Numbered from the stretch's first letter, positions 25,972 to 35,208 are shown. The stretch: DNA of 64,000 nt from Rhizobium sp. P38BS-XIX (GCF_012641435.1 NZ_JABAIJ010000019.1:1-64000); one strand, 5' to 3'. Notes: generated by a model not told the origin, from the letters alone. Made by a program: numbers and translations.

Positions 25972-27212
25972 ACGCGTTCTTGAACATGGAAGATTGGGCG
26001 CTTCTGGACCTCGAGCCGACAGTGGATGAGACGGCCATTCGTCGGGCCTATGGTCGCAAGCTGAAATCGGTCAATCCCGAAGCTGATCCGGCCGGCTTCC
26101 AGGCGTTGCGTGAAGCTTATGAACGGATCCTCGCCGCAAGGCCGGTGGCCGCTGAAGCGGTTGCCCCTACAGTCGATCCGCATGCGGAGGAGGCTGATGC
26201 CTTCGTTCGTCGATTGACAAGTTTCCGGCAGGCTGGAGATGTTGATGCCGCCGTCAAGCTGGTCGATCGGCTTTTCTCGGTGAAGCAGCCGGGCGATCCG
26301 TCACTCGCGGCGATCGGTGCGGCCCTGTTTCATGCCGTGGCATTGCAGAGAAACCTGTCTGCCCGGCTGTTCTATCATCTCGTGGATCGCTTCGAATGGC
26401 GCGACGCAAGCGGCTTTGCCGCCATGGCCGATCCAAGAGCGCATTCCATTCTGATGAGGCGTGTGGCCGCCGAGGACTGGTATGGAGAGCTCAGAGAACG
26501 CGCCGCGAATTCCGGTGACGTTGTCGCCGCCTTTGCACTTGGCCGCGGTCAAGCGACGATGCCTGCCTCTGGATTGACCGATGCCCAGAAGGAGGGAGTA
26601 GGGGCGTTGATGAATGCCCTGTTGGAGCACGGAGAATTTGTGCTGCTGCGCTTCGATCCCCGCCGACTTGCGGCATTGCGCGAGGCCGTCGAAGGCCCAC
26701 CTCTGATTGTTGCTGGCGCCGCGCCATCGGTTGCCCCCAAAAAACCTCTGAAATTTTACGAGCGTGAATATTCGCAACTGACGTGGACCATCGCCCTCAT
26801 TCTCGTTTTATGCGTGATCGTCGTCGGCTACAGCACACAAGGTTTCGGGCTTCTCCGCTCTGGTCCAACTTTTTCGGAGAAGTCGGGGGATCAACAGGCG
26901 CGCCAGATCCTCGACGAAACCGTTTCAGCCTGGGTCGAGTTACGCCGCTTCAATGGCCACACACTCGTCTATTTCTCACAGATTTTGTCATGCGCGGCGG
27001 CAGTCAAGGAAATCCGCTACGGGCTTGATCGTGAAGATCCGGACCAGACATTTCCGGTCGAAGGCGATGCAAAGACATGGCCGGCCGAAATCGGCCCGCA
27101 GACGCGTATCTATGTAGAAGCTCCCGTTGGCCTGCAATTCGTCAGTGTGAAGGTCATTTACAAGGATGGCTCGGCGTCAAAAGTCCATCTTTATCGACAA
27201 AAGGGCCAATGA
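25968..27212 (+). CDS. Membrane-anchored J-domain-like co-chaperone (DjlB/DjlC type)
   Basis: The 414-residue protein begins with a J-like domain (about residues 8-55; WALLDLEPTVDETAIRRAYGRKLKSVNPEADPAGFQALREAYERIL). The canonical HPD that drives Hsp70 ATPase is replaced by NPEADP at 36-41, as in the divergent DjlB/DjlC group. A soluble helical region follows, then one membrane helix (about 272-289) and a C-terminal domain of about 125 residues that should be periplasmic. The ATG overlaps the hscC stop by 4 nt (ATGA). It is likely the dedicated partner that tethers HscC to the inner membrane. Confidence 0.82.
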   Translation: MNAFLNMEDWALLDLEPTVDETAIRRAYGRKLKSVNPEADPAGFQALREAYERILAARPVAAEAVAPTVDPHAEEADAFVRRLTSFRQAGDVDAAVKLVDRLFSVKQPGDPSLAAIGAALFHAVALQRNLSARLFYHLVDRFEWRDASGFAAMADPRAHSILMRRVAAEDWYGELRERAANSGDVVAAFALGRGQATMPASGLTDAQKEGVGALMNALLEHGEFVLLRFDPRRLAALREAVEGPPLIVAGAAPSVAPKKPLKFYEREYSQLTWTIALILVLCVIVVGYSTQGFGLLRSGPTFSEKSGDQQARQILDETVSAWVELRRFNGHTLVYFSQILSCAAAVKEIRYGLDREDPDQTFPVEGDAKTWPAEIGPQTRIYVEAPVGLQFVSVKVIYKDGSASKVHLYRQKGQ

Positions 27213-27964
27213 TGGCAAAGCAGGCACCGAAGTTGATCCTCATGCGCAAGGCGCCTGAATGGACGCCCGCCCAAGCCTGGGCCTACGCACTGGGTGCGCC
27301 CTATCACGTGCAGCATCAGGTACCGCTCAACGCGCTGCCTGAGCCCGTCAAGGATACGGTTCCCGCCCTCAGGGACATGTTGAAGGATGGATGGTCTGTG
27401 GAGGGGCCGGAAGACCTGCTGCGTGTGCTGAACTGGCTGGGTGTGGAAGGGCACAGGCGAGATCATGGACTGGAATTGCGCCGTTACAGCATCTGGCGGC
27501 GGCCGTCGATCGCAGCGCGTCGCGAAGAGCTTCGCGACATCGGCCGGGAGAATCCGGATGCCTTGGAGGAGTTGTGGCGCGTCGATGCCATACAGGCTGA
27601 TGCCGATGGCGTGCGCGGCGGCGATCTGATCGGTTTCGACGCAGCACGTGCCGTTATGCTCGCGCGTTCCGGATGGCTGCTCGGCTGGATTTCCGATCAA
27701 TTCATGTGGGACTATCTGCTCGACGTGGCGCGCGACGTGCAGCGCCGGTTCACCAGCTGGGCCGAATATGCCGAGGATTTTCGTCTTTCACGTAACCTCT
27801 GGCGCGGGACGAACCGCCTCGATCATTTTGATGGGATCGTGCAGCAGTTGCTCAGCGATAGGGCAAGTCCCTGGCGCCGGCTGCCCTGGCCGACGGCAGG
27901 GCTTGAGATTCCGCGCCCGGCAAGGGCCATCGATCCCGCTATGCCTGTGTGGTCGCTCGAGTGA
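27209..27964 (+). CDS. DUF1266 domain protein (YbeR/YbeU-like)
   Basis: The 251-residue soluble protein matches the DUF1266 type: WTPAQAWAYALGAPYHV near the N terminus, a LNWLGVEGHR segment, GFDAARAVMLARSGWLLGWISDQFMWDYL (about 145-173) and SWAEYAEDFRLSRNLWRG. E. coli YbeR and YbeU, encoded beside hscC and djlB/djlC, carry the same domain; its biochemical role is unknown. Two tandem ATGs occur, and the first overlaps the previous stop by 4 nt (ATGATG). It is probably a client or adaptor of the HscC system. Confidence 0.8.
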   Translation: MMAKQAPKLILMRKAPEWTPAQAWAYALGAPYHVQHQVPLNALPEPVKDTVPALRDMLKDGWSVEGPEDLLRVLNWLGVEGHRRDHGLELRRYSIWRRPSIAARREELRDIGRENPDALEELWRVDAIQADADGVRGGDLIGFDAARAVMLARSGWLLGWISDQFMWDYLLDVARDVQRRFTSWAEYAEDFRLSRNLWRGTNRLDHFDGIVQQLLSDRASPWRRLPWPTAGLEIPRPARAIDPAMPVWSLE

Positions 27965-28524
27965 AGAGACTTATCGACTCCAAAATCGCACGGATTGTTC
28001 TTCTCGTCACTGTTCTGGTTTTTGTCCTGCTCGGCTACACCATTCTGATGGCCCGCATCGCCCCTGGAGATCCGCCAGCCGCACTGGAGGCAGACAGGCA
28101 GGCCGACGAAATCCACGTCTATAAGGCCAGCCGGCGCATGGACCTACTGCGCGCGCACCAGGTGATCGCCTCTTATCGCATTTCGCTTGGTCGGGGTGCG
28201 AATGCCGGCGCCAAGCAGCGTGAAGGCGATGGCAGAACGCCCGTCGGCACCTATGCCATTGATTGGCGCAACCGCCGATCGTTCGACTATCTCAGCCTCC
28301 ATATCTCCTATCCGAGTCCGGAGGATAGCCAGAGAGCAAAGAGCGCCGGCTATTCCGCCGGCGGCAATATCATGGTGCATGGGTTGCCGAATGGCTGGGG
28401 CTGGCTCGGCGGCATCCATCACCTGTGGGATTGGACGGATGGTTGTATTGCCGTGACCAATTCGCAGATGCGTGAGATATGGGCGCTGGTGCCAAACGGC
28501 ACCCCGATCACGATCGAGCCCTAG
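27961..28524 (+). CDS. L,D-transpeptidase (YkuD domain), membrane anchored
   Basis: The 187-residue protein has an N-terminal membrane anchor or uncleaved signal (about residues 11-31), then a YkuD domain. The active-site region is visible as MVHGLPN (His140-Gly141) and DWTDGCIAV (Asp160, Cys162), the usual HGx...S/TxGCI signature. L,D-transpeptidases cross-link peptidoglycan (3-3 bonds) or attach proteins to it in the periplasm. The start is a GTG at 27961 overlapping the DUF1266 stop by 4 nt (GTGA). It is last in the hscC operon, pointing to an envelope-linked function for the chaperone system. Confidence 0.86.
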   Translation: MKRLIDSKIARIVLLVTVLVFVLLGYTILMARIAPGDPPAALEADRQADEIHVYKASRRMDLLRAHQVIASYRISLGRGANAGAKQREGDGRTPVGTYAIDWRNRRSFDYLSLHISYPSPEDSQRAKSAGYSAGGNIMVHGLPNGWGWLGGIHHLWDWTDGCIAVTNSQMREIWALVPNGTPITIEP

Positions 28525-28647
28525 TCGACCGAAAGTACCAACTCCTCTTCGAAGACTACCTCGAAAAGGAGAGGTTGAGCGATGCAAACCGGTGCAGGCC
28601 GAGGCTCATCGAGCGAAGCGCTAATGGGTGTTGCCCTCGATCGCGGA

Positions 28648-29208
28648 TCAATCCGGAATGACGAGCGGGCCGCAATTGTCGTCGGCAATGAACATGGCGA
28701 GGATTTGCGCGGGCTCCGTCTTGCTGGCGTTTTCGGCAAAGAGATGAACGGCGCCCGGCGGTTCGAACCACGTCTGGCCCACGCTGTATGTGCCGACCGG
28801 CCCTCCGGCGAGCTGCGAGCGCAAAGTCCCTTTCGTGACAAAGGCGGACACCGAACCGGGGTGGCGATGGCGCGGGGTATAGGCATCGGGAGGATAATCC
28901 ACGAGCGCCAGCGTCAGGGATTTCCCTGGAACGTTCGGCAGTTTTTCGCAGGATATCGGCTTTACGACGGTAGTGGGCCTGCCTGCCTCGGCTGGAGTGG
29001 CTGTTTCGGAGGCATGCATGCCGGCATGATGCTCCATCGCCACGGTGAAATCGGTGCCTGATGTGTGGTGGCTGAAGCCGATTGCCAGGATTGCGGCGCC
29101 AACGGCGAGCGAGATCGCGGCGGCAATACCCACCTTCGCGGGCCTTTCCCTGAGTTTTGCATTTGCAAAGACGTTCCATCGGCCGCTGCCAGACCAAGAC
29201 GTGGTCAT
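28648..29208 (-). CDS. Membrane-anchored cupin domain protein
   Basis: The 186-residue protein has one N-terminal transmembrane helix (about residues 24-44, VGIAAAISLAVGAAILAIGFS). A histidine-rich linker (HHTSG, EHHAGMH) follows, then a single cupin domain. The metal-binding cupin 1 motif is YTPRHRHPGSVSAFVTKG with two histidines (about 112-129), and cupin 2 is WFEPPGAVH. Such cupins bind a metal and a small ligand, and the function is not predictable. AGAGGAA precedes the ATG at 29208. It stands alone between convergent and divergent genes, with the amidase gene divergent to it over 561 bases. Confidence 0.78.
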   Translation of the reverse strand: MTTSWSGSGRWNVFANAKLRERPAKVGIAAAISLAVGAAILAIGFSHHTSGTDFTVAMEHHAGMHASETATPAEAGRPTTVVKPISCEKLPNVPGKSLTLALVDYPPDAYTPRHRHPGSVSAFVTKGTLRSQLAGGPVGTYSVGQTWFEPPGAVHLFAENASKTEPAQILAMFIADDNCGPLVIPD

Positions 29209-29769
29209 TTCGAATTCCTCTTCCCTGCCGCTTCGAACCGTGGAGCATCGGCTGCCGTGGGGAAGTTGTTCCGGGCACGTCGATATGCGCAGGCTCGATA
29301 GCGAGCGGTTATCGACTAAGAATATGAGAGGTGTTGTTCGTCAAACAGAACCAAGATCGGCACAACGGACTGTACCAAGGCGCGGTGCTGGCTGATTTCA
29401 TGCATGGCTTATTCGGCGTAACCGCGCTGCTCTTGGCGTGCTTCTCCAAATTCAAAAGTTGTAAAGCCTCGCATTGGCTTCTTGAATTCGATCGTCGTGA
29501 CCATGGCCGTCAAATACCATTCTTGAGCGTGGTCTAAATTCAGCGAGCCCCCTATCCGGAGAAAGAACGAGGATACCGGTTTTCGCGCGGTTCTTCCTGT
29601 CGAAACCGCTGAAGCTTCCGGTCGGCTTGGATGTTTCCAGCGCACAAGAATCCATTTGACTTCAAAAAAACACACGGCATATTGGAGTTACCAGAGTGGT
29701 TAGACCACTTTGCAAAAAAACACCGCGCTACGTCGGTGAGCGCATGACTATCGGGAACAGGGAAGTCTG
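29209..29769. other. Divergent intergenic region (cupin / amidase operon)
   Basis: About 560 bases holding the promoter of the leftward cupin gene and, near the right end, the operator at 29695-29713 and promoter of the amidase-ABC operon. I see no supported gene; short frames here lack ribosome sites. Confidence 0.5.
29695..29713. promoter_or_regulatory. GntR/FadR-type operator upstream of the amidase operon
   Basis: AGTGGT-TAG-ACCACT is a perfect 15-bp palindrome with 6-bp arms (29695-29709). With four more bases (TTGC) the 19-mer matches 15 of 19 positions in the site at 35209-35227 beside the gntR gene. FadR-type GntR proteins bind TGGT-N3-ACCA motifs, so the nearby GntR is the probable ligand. 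Confidence 0.65.
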
Positions 29770-31209
29770 GTGAGCAATACTGATTTTTCGAAGAATGCCG
29801 AAATTGGCTACATGTCTGCCATGGAGCTGTCGTCGAGCTACGCGCGTGGAGATCTCTCCGCAACGGAAGTGACGAAAGCCGTTTTGGCGCGCATTGATGA
29901 GGTCAATCCACATCTGAACGCATTCGCAGTCATGACGCCGGAATTGGCGCTGGCCGACGCGAAAAAGGCGGATGAGGATCGCGCCAAAGGCATTTCCAAG
30001 CCTCTTCTCGGTATCCCAGTGACCATCAAGGATGCTTATGACGTCGCAGGCTTCAAGACGGAGACGGGCTCCAATTGGCTCGCCGGCACGACGGGCGTTG
30101 CGTCGGAAGATAATGTTGTCGTCAAGCGTCTTCGTGACGCGGGTGCCGTCGTTCTCGGCAAGACGACGACCTCCGAAATGGCCTGGTCCGGTCTCAGCTA
30201 TAGCCCGCGCACCGGCATCACGCACAATCCATTTGCAAAGGGCCTGAATGCCGGCGCTTCGTCTGCGGGTGCCGCCGTTGCTGCTGCTGCCGGCTTTGGC
30301 CCGCTTCATCTCGGGTCCGATGGCGGCGGCTCGATCCGCATGCCCGCGCACTTCTGCTCGATCTACGGCCTGAAGCCGACCTATGGCCGCGTGCCGCATG
30401 TTCCGGTTTCAAACAATGATTATGGCACGCATATCGGTCCGATGACGCGCACGGTCGCCGAAAGCGCGATCATGCTGCGCATCATGGCAGGGCCGCACTA
30501 TCTCGATCACACCAGCTCCGAGACGCCGCCGCCGGATTACTTCTCGGCGCTTGGCGCGTCGATGAAGGGCAAGCGGATCGCATTCAGCATCGATCTCGGT
30601 CATGCGCGCGTGGACCCCGATGTCGAAAAGTCAATCCGCGCAGCGGCTGACGTCTTTGCCTCGCTCGGCGCGACGGTTGAGGAAGTGACGCCATCCTGGG
30701 GACCGAAGGGCGTCGATCTCGCACGCTTCTTCTGGGCGGCAAAAGAGGCGCGCCGCCTGTCGATCCTTCCGGAATGGGAAGATCGCATGGGTCCGGATTT
30801 TGTTGCCTGCATGCGGGCCGGCGCCGATTATACCTCCGCCGACTATCTGCTGCGCCGTCAGGATAAATACGATTACATCGCCGAGATGCAGACGTTCCTC
30901 GAGGACTGGGATTTCTTGCTCACTCCGGCGGCCTCTGTTACCGCATTCCCGCCGAAGCAGATGCGCCCGGACCATTGGCCGCAGCACGATTGGGATTGGA
31001 TGGCGTGGGCGGAATTCATGTATCCGTTCAATTTCTCCGGAAACCCTGCGGCCGTCATTCCGTGCGGCTTCGACACAGCAGGGTTGCCTGTCGGATTGCA
31101 AATCGTCGGTCAACGTTTCGACGATCTCGGGGTGCTTCAGGCATCAGCCGCCTTCGAGCAGGCGCTCCCGGTCTATAAGACGAGACCGACCTTCGAAAGC
31201 TACAAATAG
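29770..31209 (+). CDS. Amidase (amidase signature family)
   Basis: The 479-residue AS-family hydrolase splits an amide into acid and ammonia or amine. The Ser-cisSer-Lys triad is visible: Lys87 in TIKDAY, a serine at 164/165 in GASSAGAAV, and the nucleophile Ser188 in GSDGGGSIRMPA. Spacings (about 77 and 24 residues) fit the family. The start is a GTG at 29770 after GGGAAG. It leads an operon with a polar amino-acid ABC importer, so it probably processes an imported amide or releases an amino compound. It is likely regulated by the GntR protein through the upstream palindrome. The exact amide is unknown. Confidence 0.9.
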   Translation: MSNTDFSKNAEIGYMSAMELSSSYARGDLSATEVTKAVLARIDEVNPHLNAFAVMTPELALADAKKADEDRAKGISKPLLGIPVTIKDAYDVAGFKTETGSNWLAGTTGVASEDNVVVKRLRDAGAVVLGKTTTSEMAWSGLSYSPRTGITHNPFAKGLNAGASSAGAAVAAAAGFGPLHLGSDGGGSIRMPAHFCSIYGLKPTYGRVPHVPVSNNDYGTHIGPMTRTVAESAIMLRIMAGPHYLDHTSSETPPPDYFSALGASMKGKRIAFSIDLGHARVDPDVEKSIRAAADVFASLGATVEEVTPSWGPKGVDLARFFWAAKEARRLSILPEWEDRMGPDFVACMRAGADYTSADYLLRRQDKYDYIAEMQTFLEDWDFLLTPAASVTAFPPKQMRPDHWPQHDWDWMAWAEFMYPFNFSGNPAAVIPCGFDTAGLPVGLQIVGQRFDDLGVLQASAAFEQALPVYKTRPTFESYK

Positions 31210-31296
31210 TGCTCTCAACCGCAGGCCAGAGATCGGGCAACCGGTCTCTGGAACAATAACGCCCGCGCAAAGCGCGAAGAAAAAGGGGAACTACAT

Positions 31297-32085
31297 ATGA
31301 GACGTTTCAAAAAATCGATCCAGATGCTGGCTGCCCTGGCAGCCATGACGATTGCCGCTGCACCCGCCTATGCGGAATCGACGCTCGACCGCATCATCTC
31401 GTCGAAGAAAATCACCATCGCCGTGCAGAACGACGTTCCGCCCTATAGCCGCATCGGCGCCAACAACGAGGTCGAAGGTCTCGATATCGATATCGCCAAG
31501 GCAATCGCCAAGGATCTCGGCGTCCAGCTCGATATGCTTGTTGTCACGGGCGCCAATCGCGTTCCGGCGCTGGTGACGAACAAGGCCGATCTCGTCATCG
31601 CAACGGTGGGCATCAATCCGCAGCGCGCAGCGACCGTCGCACTTTCCAATCCTTACACCTCCTATCCGATGGTGATGATCGCCTCGAAGGATACCGCCAT
31701 GAAAGCGTTCGGCGATACGTCGGGCAAGGTCATCGGCGTGACCCGCGGCACCATGCAGGACGATATCGTCACCCGCTTCGCCAACGGTGCCGATGTCCGC
31801 CGCTACGATGACGACGCGACGGTCATCCAGTCTTTGGCAACCAACCAGATCGACGGGACCGTGTTTGGCACGAGCGTCGCGGACGATCTCGCCAAGCGCT
31901 TCCCCGATCTGCATCTCGAGCAGAAGTTCGACGCGTTCTCCGTCTATGCCGGCATCGCCATGCGCCGCAGCGACACCGATCTCCTGCAATGGGTCAATAC
32001 CTGGATCTTCTTCAACGAGAAGAATGGGTACCTGAACGAGCTTCACAAGAAGTGGCTGGGCATCCCGATGCCGCCGCTGCACTGA
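31297..32085 (+). CDS. ABC transporter substrate-binding protein (amino-acid type)
   Basis: The 262-residue SBP_bac_3 protein has a signal peptide (hydrophobic core about residues 9-20, cleavage after APAYA near residue 25). The ligand domain shows LDRIISSKKITIAVQND and GLDIDIAKAIAKDLGV. AAGGGGAA is seven bases before the ATG. It follows the amidase gene by 87 bases and precedes two permeases and an ATPase, making a complete importer. The ligand is probably an amino acid or amine whose amide is split by the neighbouring amidase; this is inferred from context only. Confidence 0.9.
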   Translation: MRRFKKSIQMLAALAAMTIAAAPAYAESTLDRIISSKKITIAVQNDVPPYSRIGANNEVEGLDIDIAKAIAKDLGVQLDMLVVTGANRVPALVTNKADLVIATVGINPQRAATVALSNPYTSYPMVMIASKDTAMKAFGDTSGKVIGVTRGTMQDDIVTRFANGADVRRYDDDATVIQSLATNQIDGTVFGTSVADDLAKRFPDLHLEQKFDAFSVYAGIAMRRSDTDLLQWVNTWIFFNEKNGYLNELHKKWLGIPMPPLH

Positions 32086-32205
32086 GCCGCGAGCCAGTTG
32101 AAGATCGCTTGCCGTCCAGGCAACGTCCGAGACAATGAATTGTCGCGCGAGCCGGCTTCATCCGGCTGGCGCAGATTTATCTTTCCATGAAACTGGGATG
32201 CTTTG

Positions 32206-32913
32206 ATGGACTACGTCTTCCAGTTCGGCGCCGTTTTTCAGAGAACGGACTTGATCGTCAGCGGTTTGCTGATGACGATCAAGCTCTCCGTCATCGCCAC
32301 CATTGCCGGCTTCTTGCTCGGCGTGATCTGCGCAAGGGCGACGCGAGAGGGGAGCCTTGTCAGCCGCTGGCTGGCGACGACCTATGTCGAGATCATCCGC
32401 AATACGCCTTTTCTGGCGCAGCTTTATATGGTCGCTTTCGGGCTGCCGCAGATGGCGCTCTGGTTCGGTCTCCACATCCGCCCGTCGCCTTACATACTCG
32501 CAAGCGTCGCGCTCAGTATCAATCTTGGGGCCTATGTGACGGAAATCGTTCGTGCAGGGCTCGATGCCATTCCGAAAGCACAGGTTGAGGCAGCGGAAAG
32601 TCTGGCGCTCACGCCTTTCCAGATTTTTCTGCATGTGAAGCTGGCGCCGGCGCTTGCGAAGGTCTTTCCGGCTCTGACCAGCCAATTCGTGCTGCAGATG
32701 CTGGGATCGAGCGTGGTTTCCGTCATCGCGGTGCAGGAATTGACGGCGGCGGCCGGCCGAATCCAGTCGGAGACGTTCCGCACATTCGAAACCTATCTCG
32801 TGGTGACCGCGATCTATTTTGTCCTGGCCTTCGTGCTGCGAAGCATCCTGTCGCTTGTCGTTCGCGCGATCTGGCCCTGGATGCCGCGCGGCGCGCGGCG
32901 AAGCCGAGCCTGA
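32206..32913 (+). CDS. Amino-acid ABC transporter permease
   Basis: The 235-residue HisM/GlnP-type permease has the EAA loop QVEAAESLALTPFQIFLHVKLAPALAKVF (about 126-155) and several membrane helices. Two possible starts lie together (TTG 32203, ATG 32206); ATG is chosen. It is the first of two membrane subunits of the amidase-linked importer. Confidence 0.9.
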   Translation: MDYVFQFGAVFQRTDLIVSGLLMTIKLSVIATIAGFLLGVICARATREGSLVSRWLATTYVEIIRNTPFLAQLYMVAFGLPQMALWFGLHIRPSPYILASVALSINLGAYVTEIVRAGLDAIPKAQVEAAESLALTPFQIFLHVKLAPALAKVFPALTSQFVLQMLGSSVVSVIAVQELTAAAGRIQSETFRTFETYLVVTAIYFVLAFVLRSILSLVVRAIWPWMPRGARRSRA

Positions 32914-32926
32914 GGGGAGAAAACAG

Positions 32927-33574
32927 ATGCGTTACTTCGGATCCAACGACGTTATCTTCCTGATCCAGGCGGCTCAGTGGACCCTTTATCTCTCGGTGCT
33001 GACGTTCATTCTCGGTGGCCTGGTCGGCTTCGTCATCGCACTGGCGCGGGTGTCGTCTTCATCGATCCTGCGTGCGGTCAGCGGCGCCTATGTGCAGGTG
33101 TTTCAAAACACGCCGCTGCTGATGCAGTTGTTCCTCATCTACTACGGGCTGAGCCTGGTCGGCTTCGCGCTGTCGCCGATCGTCGCCGCAGCCATCGCGT
33201 TGACCTTCTTTGCCTCGGCCTTTCTGGGAGAAATCTGGCGCGGCAGCATCGAGGCCGTGCCGCGAACGCAATTCGAGGCGGCCGAGGCTCTGGCGCTGAC
33301 GCCCTGGCAACTCTACCGTTACGTCATCCTGCCGCAGGCCATTCGCATCTCGACGCCGCCGACGGTCGGCTTCTTCGTCCAGATCGTCAAGAACACCTCG
33401 CTCACCAGTATAGTCGGCATGACGGAGCTGATGCGCGCGGCGGGCATGATGAACAATGCCACCATGGCTCCCATGAAAGTCTTCACGGTGGTTTGCCTGA
33501 TCTATTTCGTGATCTGCTTCCCGCTTTCCATGCTCAGTCGTAAACTGGAGGTTCGTTTGCATGCCGGTCGTTAA
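32927..33574 (+). CDS. Amino-acid ABC transporter permease
   Basis: The 215-residue permease has the EAA loop at about residues 122-145 (FEAAEALALTPWQLYRYVILPQA). GAGGGGAGA precedes the ATG at 32927. The longer frame opening at 32819 would overlap the previous permease by 95 bases and is rejected. It overlaps the ATPase gene by 14 nt at its end, indicating coupling. Confidence 0.9.
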   Translation: MRYFGSNDVIFLIQAAQWTLYLSVLTFILGGLVGFVIALARVSSSSILRAVSGAYVQVFQNTPLLMQLFLIYYGLSLVGFALSPIVAAAIALTFFASAFLGEIWRGSIEAVPRTQFEAAEALALTPWQLYRYVILPQAIRISTPPTVGFFVQIVKNTSLTSIVGMTELMRAAGMMNNATMAPMKVFTVVCLIYFVICFPLSMLSRKLEVRLHAGR

Positions 33575-34283
33575 GGTAAAGGGGCTGCGGAAGAGCTTCG
33601 GTGATCACGTCGTGCTTCACGAGGTCGACATGGAGGTGGCGGCCGGAGAAGTGTTGGTATTGCTTGGCCGCAGCGGATCGGGCAAGTCGACGCTGCTGCG
33701 TTGCCTCAATGGCCTCGAAAGAGTGCAGGCCGGTACGATCGAGGTCGCCGGCCATAACATGAGCTACGATGCCACGCCGTTACGCGATCTGCGCAAGGAC
33801 GTCGGTATCGTATTCCAGCAGTATAATCTGTTTCCGCATCTGACGGTCGGGCAGAACATCATGCTGGCACCGAAGCTGGTCAAAAAGCTCGGCTCGTCAC
33901 AGGCCGAGGAAAGAGCGCGAGCGGTGCTGGCGAAAGTCGGTCTTCTCGAGAAATTCGATGCCTATCCGGATCGTCTGTCCGGCGGCCAGCAGCAGCGCGT
34001 CGCCATCGCACGATCGCTTGCGATGGAACCGAAGCTCATGCTGTTCGACGAGGTGACGTCCGCGCTTGATCCGGAGCTGACCGGCGAAGTGCTGAGCGTC
34101 ATGGAAAATCTCGCCAAGTCAGGCATGGCGATGGTCGTCGTCACGCACGAGATGAGCTTCGCCCAGAAGGTCGCCCACCGGGTGATCTTCATGCATGGCG
34201 GGCGCATTCTGGAAGACGGTCCACCCGACATGGTCTTCAACACGCCGAGCAGCCAGGAGTTCCGGACCTTTCTGTCGCTGTGA
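33561..34283 (+). CDS. Amino-acid ABC transporter ATP-binding protein
   Basis: The 240-residue GlnQ-type ATPase has Walker A GRSGSGKS (35-42), signature LSGGQQQRVAIARSLA (about 140) and Walker B LMLFDEVTSALDP. It powers uptake through the two permeases before it. It is the last gene of the amidase-transporter operon and ends 44 bases from the convergent gntR gene. Confidence 0.93.
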   Translation: MPVVKVKGLRKSFGDHVVLHEVDMEVAAGEVLVLLGRSGSGKSTLLRCLNGLERVQAGTIEVAGHNMSYDATPLRDLRKDVGIVFQQYNLFPHLTVGQNIMLAPKLVKKLGSSQAEERARAVLAKVGLLEKFDAYPDRLSGGQQQRVAIARSLAMEPKLMLFDEVTSALDPELTGEVLSVMENLAKSGMAMVVVTHEMSFAQKVAHRVIFMHGGRILEDGPPDMVFNTPSSQEFRTFLSL

Positions 34284-34327
34284 GTGCCCACGATGATCTT
34301 GGGACCACTGCTACCGAACATGCGACT

Positions 34328-35092
34328 TTATAGTGTGTCGTCCTCATCTGCGGCTTTCGTTTTCGCCGGTGAGGACTCCTTCAGAAGCGTGTCTTTGATG
34401 TTGCGGATGTGCCGGTGCATGGCACGCCGCGCATCGTCGGGATTTCGCGACTGCATCGCTTCGAATATCCGCTCGTGATCCGCGAGCCACATGGGCCAAT
34501 AGGTACGCATATGCATCCGGCGGTGAATTTCATTCCAGATTCGCGACTCCAACTGGCTCTTCCAGAGCTGGTCGACGATGCTGACGAGCGTTGCGTTGCC
34601 GGTGGCGCTGGCGATGGTGACATGAAAGCGGCGATCGCCGACGTCGGCTTCCTGCCCTTGAGAATGCTCCCAGCGCATCATCGCAATCGCGTCGGCGAGC
34701 TGGGCAAGAAACGGATCCGTCATCTTTCCGGCCGCAAGCGCTGCAATCTCAGGCTCGATCGTGATGCGCGCGTCGAGGTTTTCGAACGGGCCGGTGCCGG
34801 CCTCGACGATGTTGGCAAGCTCCTGCCGGCTCGTGACGTAAACGCCGCTATTCTTGCGGACCTCGACCATGCCCGCAAGAGAAAGGCGCAACAACGCCTC
34901 ACGAACTGTTGGGCGCGATACGCCGAATCGGGCCGCGAAATCACGCTCCGCCGGCAGCTTGTCGCCGATCTCGTATTTGGCGCGGATCATCGCGGCAATA
35001 TCGCTCGCCACAGTCTCATAGGCACGCTGAAAGGACGGCTCCTTGGATATTTCCGCGTTTTCCGTGGCCTTGGATGCTTCATTCAACTCCAT
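34328..35092 (-). CDS. GntR family (FadR/FCD type) transcriptional regulator
   Basis: The 254-residue protein has an N-terminal winged HTH (about 25-85; GDKLPAERDFAARFGVSRPTVREALLRLSLAGMVEV) and a C-terminal FCD domain. Its likely metal ligands lie in DRRFHVTIA, ADHERIFEAM and AMHRHI (a histidine-rich set). ATG 35092 follows GAGAG; the longer frame to 35332 runs across the intergenic region and is rejected. Matching operators occur before the amidase operon and between this gene and the aminotransferase gene, so it probably represses both units and itself. The inducer is likely a carboxylate or amine product of the pathway. Confidence 0.9.
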   Translation of the reverse strand: MELNEASKATENAEISKEPSFQRAYETVASDIAAMIRAKYEIGDKLPAERDFAARFGVSRPTVREALLRLSLAGMVEVRKNSGVYVTSRQELANIVEAGTGPFENLDARITIEPEIAALAAGKMTDPFLAQLADAIAMMRWEHSQGQEADVGDRRFHVTIASATGNATLVSIVDQLWKSQLESRIWNEIHRRMHMRTYWPMWLADHERIFEAMQSRNPDDARRAMHRHIRNIKDTLLKESSPAKTKAADEDDTL

Positions 35093-35208
35093 ACGGCGTC
35101 GCTCTCTTTTCTCATGCCTGTTGCGCCAGATTATGCCAATCGCGCTCGACGTGTAAGCCGAAACTCTTCGTTCGGCACCTTCTAAAGCATAAACCTCGAC
35201 TTGACAAA

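Noticed and set aside
28556..29278. 240-codon minus-strand frame overlapping the cupin gene
   Set aside because: The other frame (28648-29208) gives a membrane anchor and intact cupin motifs with a good ribosome site; this one gives an Arg-rich, featureless product.
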